Below, piece by piece: positions 15,501-27,500 of a stretch of 64,000 bases of DNA (position 1 is its first letter; the number at the start of each line of letters is the position of its first letter). The stretch spans positions 682,001-746,000 of the forward strand of contig JAMKCF010000016.1 of the NCBI GenBank assembly GCA_023634235.1. The letters are read 5' to 3'. The position numbers were made by a program, and so were the translations under genes. Source of the stretch: Pisaster brevispinus (lineage: Eukaryota; Echinodermata; Asteroidea; Forcipulatida; Asteriidae). Under the pieces are notes generated by a model. The model did no database searches and was not told the origin of the DNA. It saw nothing but the letters and a program-made list of their open reading frames with translations.

Positions 15501-18500
15501 GGTCAACGTAAGGCTCATTGGATAAGAAACCAATGTAAAACGGGAACGGTAGATCCAGACGCCGCCACTGGATGAAGTATAAGATGAAAGGAACACTTGG
15601 GGAGGGGGTGGGGACTGACTGATTGCAAGGGAGGATCACAGTGCCACCGGTCCGAACGAAGATGGTTTCCTCAGAAGAATCTGTACACAGAAGAGAAATT
15701 TTACAATTTTACTTTTTGATTTAATTTTTCGTAAAACTAATAATCAAAGGTCCAATTCAGTCCTAGTGCCCCTGAGAATAAACCCAACTCAGCTGTTGTC
15801 TCACGAAATGTGACCTGGCTTAATTTGATTGGTTGGTTAATACACAGTGTGTTTATTGGAAACTAGACGATGCAGTTAATTTATTCTTCCGAAACCTCAG
15901 CGTTCTCCACAGACTTTTTTGGGGGAGGGTGGCATGATGTCATCAAAATGGCGCCTGTCAATGCTTACACATATAAAATGTACATATGTAAATCCAATAT
16001 GTATTTATTCCTAAATAAGAACTTCTGCTTGGTAAAGACTGTACATATTTATGTAAAGTTTTATCCCTGCATATCATCTGAAGCTCTGAATAATATTTTC
16101 TTTAGCACAGAACCCTTTTACTGCTCAGCGTGAAACAAAGACTAAAATTTCTTCAATTGACAACAAATCCCCATCTTTAAACTGCCCCCTTGCCTTGGCA
16201 TGTTTGTGCAGCGTGGTGTTGAATCTACAAAGATTACTAAAACAACTTTGTGATTTACAAAGAGGTTTACACAAGGGCACTTTCCCTTGACCTCAATGTG
16301 ACCTCTTCACCACAAGAACCTGTCATCCATCATTGCTTAGGAGCTCTCTCAATGCTGAGAGCACAAATGAAGAGAGGCGGTAAAACAAGCCATGAACAAA
16401 CCACAAGCTTTGGTCTTGGGGTATTAACTATGGGTGTTTGGTTTCGGTTATTGCAAAGCGTTCTGCATGCAAAGCTGGGAATTTAAAAGGTTTGGGGGCA
16501 AGTTTGCAATCAAATCCCATATCAACCCCATAGCATCTACATCAATCCCCAAAGGCTACCCCATACTATTTGGTTATGGTTTACTTGGTAGTGTAAAACT
16601 CTATAGACTGCAACAGTTTTTGTATTAAATCGGTTATAATGCCAGAACTGTTGAAAATTACCATGTCCCTTGACTTTGCACAAAAAAGTTACAAAATTGT
16701 TTACTTTTAAAGTTTTAATATTAAAGTACTTCTTCAATCTTAAAAGGTGAAGCAGTTTTGAATTTTTTTATTTTTTTTTAACAGTAAAATTGATTTTACA
16801 AACAGCACATTTCAACATTTTCAAAACTTTTTTGGTACGCTTTGTCCGGGGCTCTCGGCAATTTTGAAATGTAAACTTTTGGTCTGGGACTTAAAAGAGG
16901 CGAACAGTGGCTTAGCTACTTAGCCATAGCCGAGGTTGAAGCTTAAGCTGGAGTTGAAACCTAAACCATGGTTTTGGAAAATGGCCTACAGGACCATTTT
17001 TGGAACAAAATAAACCAGGTCTAGACAGTTTAAATTTACAAAGACAGCTGTAAGTTATGTTTGTTGTACCCATGTGATTGGTGTGTACATGTAGGTGTTG
17101 ACCAATCAGAATGCCTGAACTCTCTAGTGGGTATTAATGAATGCGGATTTAATATCCCCAATGGGATAGATTAAAATGGAATGACCCTGTTGGGATCAAG
17201 GAATGGGATAAGCCACCTTTATTTCTACCGTTTGCATAAAAAAAAATAATAATACCCAAGCGCCAGTGAAGTGTGTGAGCCAGCCATCTGTCACCATTCC
17301 AGAGGCATATTTCACACAGTTATTTATCCATCTCAGTAGACCATGACAAAGTTGAAAACTTGTGATCGATTTATAAAAACATGACTTTGGACAGGTTGAT
17401 GTATGATCGCATCTTGTCATTCAATTAACAAGGTGTAATGAGGTCTTCTGTCAAGGTTTTTAAATTCTCTTGAGAATGGAAACAGTTTCACAAAGGTAAA
17501 AATACCATCTGGTGCTGAAGTTAAGGCCAGCAGTTGTGTTCACTACTACATGTAGTCAGTCAGAAAAAGTGGATGTCAATAGGAATGCCTGGAATTGCAG
17601 GTAGACTTTGTGGCATCCAAATCTTGTCTTGGACTGGGTGCTTTTAACATAATCTCCAAAGACTTGTTGGTCTATACTTCATGGTGGAGACAATCGCCCC
17701 CATGCCCCTGGTCATTGTCTTAGGGCTCCTTTACAATTATCTCCAAAGACTTGTTGGTCTATACTTCATGCTGGAGACAATCGCCCCCATGCCCCTGGTC
17801 ATTGTCTTAGGGCTCCTTTACAACTATCTCCAAAGACTTGTTGGTCTATACTTCATGCTGGAGACAATTGCCCCCATGCCCCTGGTCATTGTCTTAGGGC
17901 TCCTTTACAATTATCTCCAAACACTTGTTGGTCTATGCTTCATGCTGGAGACAATCGCCCCCATGCCCCTGGTCATTGTCTTAGGGCTCCTTTACAATTA
18001 TCTCCAAAGACTTGTTGGTCTATACTTCATGGTGGAGACAATTGCCCCCATGCCCCTGGTCATTGTCTTAGGGCTCCTTTACAATTATCTCCAAAGACTT
18101 GTTGGTCTATACTTCATGCTGGAGACAATTGCCCCCATGCCCCTGGTCATTGTCTTAGGGCTCCTTTACAATTATCTCCAAAGACTTGTTGGTCTATACT
18201 TCATGGTGGAGACAATTGCCCCCATGCCCCTGGTCATTGTCTTAGGGCTCCTTTACAATTATCTCCAAAGACTTGTTGGTCTATACTTCATGCTGGAGAC
18301 AATTGCCCCCATGCCCCTGGTCATTGTCTTAGGGCTCCTTTACAATTATCTCCAAAGACTTGTTGGTCTATACTTCATGCTGGAGACAATTGCCCCCATG
18401 CCCCTGGTCATTGTCTTAGGGCTCCTTTACAATTATCTCCAAAGACTTGTTGGTCTATACTTCATGCTGGAGACAATTGCCCCCATGCCCCTGGTCATTG

Positions 18501-21500
18501 TCTTAGGGCTCCTTTACAATTATCTCCAAAGACTTGTTGGTCTATACTTCATGCTGGAGACAATTGCCCCCATGCCCCTGGTCATTGTCTTAGGGCTCCT
18601 TTACAATTATCTCCAAAGACTTGTTGGTCTATACTTCATGGTGGAGACAATTGCCCCCATGCCCCTGGTCATTGTCTTAGGGCTCCTTTACAATTATCTC
18701 CAAAGACTTGTTGGTCTATACTTCATGCTGGAGACAATTGCCCCCATGCCCCTGGTCATTGTCTTAGGGCTCCTTTACAATTATCTCCAAAGACTTGTTG
18801 GTCTATACTTCATGGTGGAGACAATCGCCCCCATGCCCCTGGTCATTGTCTTAGGGCTCCTTTACAATTATCTCCAAAGACTTGTTGGTCTATACTTCAT
18901 GCTGGAGACAATCGCCCCCATGCCCCTGGTCATTGTCTTAGGGCTCCTTTACAATTATCTCCAAAGACTTGTTGGTCTATACTTCATGCTGGAGACAATC
19001 GCCCCCATGCCCCTGGTCATTGTCTTAGGGCTCCTTTACAATTATCTCCAAAGACTTGTTGGTCTATACTTCATGCTGGAGACAATCGCCCCCATGCCCC
19101 TGGTCATTTTCTAGGGCTCCTTTACAATTATCTCCAAAGACTTGTTGGTCTATACTTCATGCTGGAGACAATCGCCCCCATGCCCCTGGTCATTGTCTTA
19201 GGGCTCCTTTACAATTATCTCCAAAGACTTGTTGGTCTATACTTCATGCTGGAGACAATCGCCCCCATGCCCCTGGTCATTGTCTTAGGGCTCCTTTACA
19301 ATTATCTCCAAAGACTTGTTGGTCTATACTTCATGCTGGAGACAATCGCCCCCATGCCCCTGGTCATTGTCTTAGGGCTCCTTTACAATTATCTCCAAAG
19401 ACTTGTTGGTTTATACTTCATGCTGGAGACAATTGCCCTCATGCCCCTGGTCATTGTCTTAGGGCCCCTTAAAATGTTCCAGTAGAAACTACAAGTCAGA
19501 GGTGCCCTTTATACCAAAAGAGGATGCCTTGCCCTACAGGAACCAATACAGGCCTGAAAGAGCCCCTTGCAAGTTATCATGCCTTTTCAATTTGAAATTC
19601 AGGACTTTTTCACCTTCCTCCAAGTCATACTTCTGCCCTACTTCTGTCAAATTAAAACAATTCCTCTGTGTAGTTTCAATGATGGTTGAATAATACAATG
19701 TAAGCCTAGATTTACAAAGTTTATAATGGCTTTTAAACCATGTAGCAAAGCTCAGCGAAAGGAGGACTGAAAAGAGGCAAACAGAGGTGGAGAGGACTGG
19801 GGTTTGCCAGTTCATAGAGGATAGTTGAAGACAGAGAGGCATGGAGAAAGATTGTTAGGAACAGAGGGCAGTGGAGGACAGAGAGGCATGGAGAAAGATT
19901 GTTAGGAACAGAGGGCAGTGGAGGACAGAGAGGCATGGAGAATGATTGTTAGGAAGAGAGGACAGTGTAGGACAGAGAGGCGTGGAGAAAGATTGTTACA
20001 AACAGAGGGCAGTGGAGGACAGAGAGGCATGGAGAAAGATTGTTAGGAAATGAGGGCAGTGGAGGACAGAGAGGCATGGAGAAAGATTGTTTGGAACAGA
20101 GGGCAGTGGAGGACAGAGAGGCATGGAGAAAGATTGTTAGGAACAAAGGGCAGTGGAGGACAGAGAGGCATGGAGAAAGATTGTTAGGAACAGAGGGCAG
20201 TGGAGGACAGAGAGGCATGGAGAAAGATTGTTAGGAACGGAGGGCAGTGGAGGACAGAGAGGCATGGAGAAAGATTGTTAGGAACAGAGGGCAGTGGAGG
20301 ACAGAGAGGCGTGGAGAAAGATTGTTACAAACAGAGGGCAGTGGAGGACAGAGAGGCATGGAGACAGATTGTTTGGAACAGAGGGCAGTGGAGGACAGAG
20401 AGGCATGGAGAAAGATTGTTAGGAACAGAGGGCAGTGGAGGACAGAGAGGCATGGAGAAAGATTGTTAGGAACAGAGGGCAGTGGAGGACAGAGAGGCGT
20501 GGAGAAAGATTGTTAGGAACAGAGGGCAGTGGAGGACAGAGAGGCATGGAGAAAGATTGTTAGGAACAGAGGGCAGTGGAGGACAGAGAGGCATGGAGAA
20601 AGATTGTTTGGAACAGAGGGCAGTGGAGGACAGAGAGGCATGGAGAAAGATTGTTAGGAACAGAGGGCAGTGGAGGACAGAGAGGCATGGAGAAAGATTG
20701 TTAGGAACAGAGGGCAGTGGAGGACAGAGAGGCGTGGAGAAAGATTGTTAGGAACAGAGGGCAGTGGAGGACAGAGAGGCATGGAGAAAGATTGTTAGGA
20801 ACAGAGGGCAGTGGAGGACAGAGAGGCGTGGAGAAAGATTGTTAGGAACAGAGGGCAGTGGAGGACAGAGAGGCATGGAGAAAGATTGTTTGGAACAATG
20901 GGCAGTGGAGGACAGAGAGGCATGGAGAAAGATTGTTACAAACAGAGGGCAGTGGAGGACAGAGAGGCATGGAGAAAGATTGTTAGGAACAGAGGGCAGT
21001 GGAGGACAGAGAGGCATGGAGAAAGATTGTTTGGAACAGAGGGCAGTGGAGGACAGAGAGGCATGGAGAAAGATTGTTAGGAACAGAGGGCAGTGGAGGA
21101 CAGAGAGGCATGGAGAAAGATTGTTAGGAACAGAGGGCAGTGGAGGACAGAGAGGCATGGAGAAAGATTGTTTGGAACAGAGGGCAGTGGAGGACAGAGA
21201 GGCATGGAGAAAGATTGTTAGGAACAGAGGGCAGTGGAGGACAGAGAGGCATGGAGAAAGATTGTTAGGAACAGAGGGCAGTGGAGGACAGAGAGGCGTG
21301 GAGAAAGATTGTTAGGAACAGAGGGCAGTGGAGGACAGAGAGGCATGGAGAAAGATTGTTAGGAACAGAGGGCAGTGGAGGACAGAGAGGCATGGAGAAA
21401 GATTGTTTGGAACAGAGGGCAGTGGAGGACAGAGAGGCATGGAGAAAGATTGTTAGGAACAGAGGGCAGTGGAGGACAGAGAGGCATGGAGAAAGATTGT

Positions 21501-24500
21501 TAGGAACAGAGGGCAGTGGAGGCGTAGAGACGTGGAGAAAGATTGTTAGGAACAGAGGGCAGTGGAGGACAGAGAGGCATGGAGAAAGATTGTTAGGAAC
21601 AGAGGGCAGTGGAGGACAGAGAGGCATGGAGAAAGATTGTTTGGAACAGAGGGCAGTGGAGGACAGAGAAGCATGGAGAAAGATTGTTAGGAACAGAGGG
21701 CAGTGGAGGACAGAGAGGCATGGAGAAAGATTGTTAGGAACAGAGGGCAGTGGAGGACAGAGAGGCATGGAGAAAGATTGTTAGGAACAGAGGGCAGTGG
21801 AGGACAGAGAGGCATGGAGAAAGATTGTTAGGAACAGAGGGCAGTGGAGGACAGAGAGGCATGAAGATTGATTATTAGGAACAGAGGGCAGTGGAGGACA
21901 GAGAGGCGTGGAGAAAGATTGTTAGGAACAGAGGGCAGTGGAGGACAGAGAGGCGTGGAGAAAGATTGTTAGGAACAGAGGGCAGTGGAGGACAGAGAGG
22001 CATGGAGAAAGATTGTTAGGAACAGAGGGCAGTGGACGACAGAGAGGCATGGAGAAAGATTGTTTGGAACAGAGGGCAGTGGACGACAGAGAGGCATGGA
22101 GAAAGATTGTTAGGAACAGAGGGCAGTGGACGACAGAGAGGCATGGAGAAAGATTGTTTGGAACAGAGGGCAGTGGAGGACAGAGAGGCATGGAGAAAGA
22201 TTGTTAGGAACAGAGGGCAGTGGAGGACAGAGAGGCATGGAGAAAGATTGTTAGGAACAGAGGGCAGTGGAGGACAGAGAGGCATGGAGAAAGATTGTTT
22301 GGAACAGAGGGCAGTGGAGGACAGAGAGGCATGGAGAAAGATTGTTAGGAACAGAGGGCAGTGGAGGACAGAGAGGCATGGAGAAAGATTGTTAGGAACA
22401 GAGGGCAGTGGAGGACAGAGAGGCGTGGAGAAAGATTGTTAGGAACAGAGGGCAGTGGAGGACAGAGAGGCATGGAGAAAGATTGTTAGGAACAGAGGGC
22501 AGTGGAGGACAGAGAGGCATGGAGAAAGATTGTTTGGAACAGAGGGCAGTGGAGGACAGAGAGGCATGGAGAAAGATTGTTAGGAACAGAGGGCAGTGGA
22601 GGACAGAGAGGCATGGAGAAAAATTGTTAGGAACAGAGGGCAGTGGAGGCGTAGAGACGTGGAGAAAGATTGTTAGGAACAGAGGGCAGTGGAGGACAGA
22701 GAGGCATGGAGAAAGATTGTTAGGAACAGAGGGCAGTGGAGGACAGAGAGGCATGGAGAAAGATTGTTTGGAACAGAGGGCAGTGGAGGACAGAGAAGCA
22801 TGGAGAAAGATTGTTAGGAACAGAGGGCAGTGGAGGACAGAGAGGCATGGAGAAAGATTGTTAGGAACAGAGGGCAGTGGAGGACAGAGAGGCATGGAGA
22901 AAGATTGTTAGGAACAGAGGGCAGTGGAGGACAGAGAGGCATGGAGAAAGATTGTTAGGAACAGAGGGCAGTGGAGGACAGAGAGGCATGAAGATTGATT
23001 ATTAGGAACAGAGGGCAGTGGAGGACAGAGAGGCGTGGAGAAAGATTGTTAGGAACAGAGGGCAGTGGAGGACAGAGAGGCGTGGAGAAAGATTGTTAGG
23101 AACAGAGGGCAGTGGAGGACAGAGAGGCATGGAGAAAGATTGTTAGGAACAGAGGGCAGTGGATGACAGAGAGGCATGGAGAAAGATTGTTTGGAACAGA
23201 GGGCAGTGGACGACAGAGAGGCATGGAGAAAGATTGTTAGGAACAGAGGGCAGTGGACGACAGAGAGGCATGGAGAAAGATTGTTTGGAACAGAGGGCAG
23301 TGGAGGACAGAGAGGCATGGAGAAAGATTGTTAGGAACAGAGGGCAGTGGAGGACAGAGAGGCATGGAGAAAGATTGTTAGGAACAGAGGGCAGTGGAGG
23401 ACAGAGAGGCGTGGAGAAAGATTGTTAGGAACAGAGGGCAGTGGAGGACAGAGAGGCATGGAGAAAGATTGTTAGGAACAGAGGGCAGTGGAGGACAGAG
23501 AGGCATGGAGAAAGATTGTTTGGAACAAAGGGCAGTGGAGGACAGAGAGGCATGGAGAAAGATTGTTAGGAACAGAGGGCAGTGGAGGACAGAGAGGCAT
23601 GGAGAAAGATTGTTAGGAACAGAGGGCAGTGGAGGACAGAGAGGCATGGAGAAAGATTGTTAGGAACGGAGGGCAGTGGAGGACAGAGAGGCATGGAGAA
23701 AGATTGTTAGGAACAGAGGGCAGTGGAGGACAGAGAGGCATGGAGAAAGATTGTTAGGAACAGAGGGCAGTGGAGGACAGAGAGGCATGGAGAAAGATTG
23801 TCAGGAACAGAGGGCAGTGGAGGACAGAGAGGCATGGAGAAAGATTGTTAGGAACAGAGGGCAGTGGAGGACAGAGAGGCATGGAGAAAGATTGTTAGGA
23901 ACAGAGGGCAGTGGAGGACAGAGAGGCGTCGGGAAAGATTGTTAGGAACAGAGGGCAGTGGAGGACAGAGAGGCATGGAGAAAGATTGTTTGGAACAGAG
24001 GGCAGTGGAGGACAGAGAGGCATGGAGAAAGATTGTTAGGAACAGAGGGCAGTGGAGGACAGAGAGGCATGGAGAAAGATTGTTAGGAACAGAGGGCAGT
24101 GGAGGACAGAGAGGCGTGGAGAAAGATTGTTAGGAACAGAGGGCAGTGGAGGACAGAGAGGCATGGAGAAAGATTGTTAGGAACAGAGGGCAGTGTAGGA
24201 AAGAGAGGCATGGAGAAAGATTGTTTGGAACAGAGGGCAGTGGAGGACAGAGGCATGGAGAAAGATTGTTAGGAACAGAGGGCAGTGGAGGACAGAGAGG
24301 CATGGAGAAAGATTGTTAGGAACAGAGGACAGTGGAGGACAGAGAGGCATGGAGAAAGATTGTTAGGAACAGAGGGCAGTGGAGGACAGAGAGGCATGGA
24401 GAAAGATTGTTAGGAACAGAGGGCAGTGTAGGAAAGAGAGGCATGGAGAAAGATTGTTAGGAACAGAGGGCAGTGGAGGACAGAGAGGCATGGAGAAAGA

Positions 24501-27500
24501 TTGTTTGGAACAGAGGGCAGTGGAGGACAGAGAGGCATGGAGAAAGATTGTTAGGAACAGAGGGCAGTGGAAGACAGAGAGGCATGGAGAAAGATTGTTA
24601 GGAACAGAGGGCAGTGGAGGACAGAGAGGCATGGAGAAAGATTGTTAGGAACAGAGGGCAGTGGAGGACAGAGAGGCATGGAGAAAGATTCATCACTGGT
24701 ACCTCAATGACCACTGAGGTTTAGATGATGATGATGATGATGAAAGTGGTAAATTCCAAATCATATTTGTAAGTATGGCTGCATAAATAAGCTGACTGAT
24801 TTTACAATAGCTTTTATTTATACATTAAGGAGAACAAGACCTTCCTTTATACGCCACACCAATCTTCACGAAGTAGATGAACTTAGTGTAACCCATGGCT
24901 TACAGATCCTACACATTCTTGTAATATCAACCTATCAAAGTTGTTGTTATAAATTATCTGGAAATGTACTGTAAAGGCACTTCTCTGCTAAAAATGAAGG
25001 AAAAAATTTATCAGGAAATGTCATTACTTAACAAGGTCACCGAAGGTCCTAGATATTCCCCTGGTAGTCTTTGATGAATTGGATCCTGAGCAGCCCTTTT
25101 CTGGAAGCCAAACTACAAAGCTTGAATTGGTCTCATTGGGGGTATGCTAGCCCCATGTTGCTTGACCCTACAAATGACCCCAATTCACCTACAGACACTC
25201 ACAGGTGCTTTGCGTTACATGATTTAATTGCAATGCAAATTGGGTTTTTGTGAGTAGTTGCCAGTTTTGATCAAACACAGATGGCTTTGGGGTAAACTTT
25301 GATGTAGAAGCTTTTGAGGGATAGGCCTGTTCCGTCCCAACTTGACTACCGTCCCAACTATAGTTGGGACTGGTCCCAACTATAGTTGGGACTGGTCCCA
25401 ACTATAGTTGGGACTGGTCCCAACTTGAGTGTTAAAGTTGGGGCGTCCCAACTATAGTTGGGATCTCAGTAAACACAACTCACCCCCATGAATAAACTGA
25501 AACATGTAAGTTTCATAGTATGTAGTTTTTAAGACCACTTTCCCTTAAGAATATTTTAGATTAGATGAAATGTTGGTTTTCCGAGAGAGGGGAAACTAAA
25601 TGCGTGAGTCACTTTGAGACTGAAAGCATGAGGCCGCTGTCAGAGCCCTCTAAAAACACTACATGTTTTCACACCGGTTTTAGCCATGGAGGTAGAATTC
25701 TACCTCGACCGGCTCTAGCTCAATCATCAGTTTTGACATGAGTTGGTACAGAGCCGAGACCCGGGTTTGAAATAAAGAATCTTGTTAAATTAACGCTGAT
25801 TGCATCAGCTGCAGTAGTGTCACACAGAAATCCATGCATGATCGACCACGGTGTCCATCCTGTTGAACTCTATGGGAGATCCCAACTTTAGTTGGGACGT
25901 CCCAACTTTAACACTCAAGTTGGGACCAGTCCCAACTATAGTTGGGACAATTGTCAAGTTGGGACGGAACAGGCCCAAGTGGGAGATACATGTAGGGCTA
26001 CCAGTGACCACAGAGGAAGAATTCCTTCCCCCATTGAGCAATAAAAACATGCAGTACATGTGGGTCCACCCTAACTTCAGTAAAGAAGAGGTTTTCAATT
26101 TGCTGCATCAAATTTTAGTCTTTGAAACAAAATTCAAATTTGCGTGCTCTCAAAGAAATTGCACCAGCAAAATCAAAGTAAATATATTGAAATACCTGTT
26201 ATTAGTTTAAAAAAACACATACAAAGTATGTAGCTTGCTTGCTTGCTTACAAAGCAAGAGCATTTTATAAACCTCAATTTCTGACTCAATACAAAAACTA
26301 AGCTGGTTTCTGCAAAATTATAAAGTGTGCGTGCGCCTAAACATTTTTTGTGATGTAATTTCCATGAGTGGCTTCCCGATACCTTGACTTTTTGCAAGTC
26401 AAAGGAAACCAGAATCAGAATGTAATTTTTTCAAGGCCTGAACATGGCTTTTCAAATTTAATGATTGACTTAGAAATAAATGTGAAATTATTGTAAACAT
26501 GATTGTTGTCAATGTCAACAAACATGGGAAACTACTGAAAGGTGTAGCCCATGAGAGAAGTCATACAAAATTGACATTCATGGTCAACGTTTGTGTTCAT
26601 TGAATCATTATTGAACCCATGGGAAATCCCAACTATTGCTGTTCCCTGCATGTAAACTGTATGCACACGTGCTCTTGGCTCAACAATAACTGTTTGCGCT
26701 CCGCTCTAAACAACGCTCTGTTCACTGAACTAGTTTCTGTTCTTTTTCAAGGCTGGTACATTATACATTGTGTATTTTGTATTAAGCAAGCCCCTAAGAA
26801 GGTTTCTTGATCCCAGGTTTAAGTCTGGTAAACATCCTCATTGTCACATTAAGACACGCTCAGTTAACACTTTATTCATCAAGGTAACCACAAGTCAACA
26901 ATTCTTTAAGAAACCAGTCAAACTATTGAGAATCTCCCCCATGGTCAAACCATAGGAATGGTTTTTACAGAGATGGTTAAACCTCCAAACTCAGTAAAGT
27001 ACAGGGTATGGTGTCTGTTTTAACTTTAACTTAACTACATTTTAGTTGGTATAGTTATTGGAAAACAAACTGGTTATGTATTTTTGTAATCCTAAATAGT
27101 TGAACATTTTAGGACACTGTCCATGTTTTGCACTTGAACTAACCTCCCTGAAACTTTAATAAACATTCTGACATTGTTGATAAAAATCTGAACTTTTTTT
27201 GGTTTAGTTTGTCAATACATATCTGCCTACATGTTACTATAGGCAAATCTGTAGATGAACAAGATGTTAGTGTCTTCATTTAAAATACTCTCAGTTCTAG
27301 TAATATGAGATGGGAAATATGGAAAAATATATTTTACATTAAAGTTAATGAGGTGAAAGAGATATATGTTTATTTGCAAGGCAGTAAATAATGAATGTTT
27401 ATTGTAATGCAGCAATAAGAGCTACATGGGCTTAGGGGGGAACAGTGTTTATGTACTGGGACCAGTCAGGCAGATATGGATTAAAAAGCAGACAGTTTGA

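Noticed and set aside
19949..24648. Many open frames of 89-183 codons on both strands in the 47-bp array
   Set aside because: All are by-products of the tandem unit and repeat every 141 bp. There is no protein-like diversity and no splice support.
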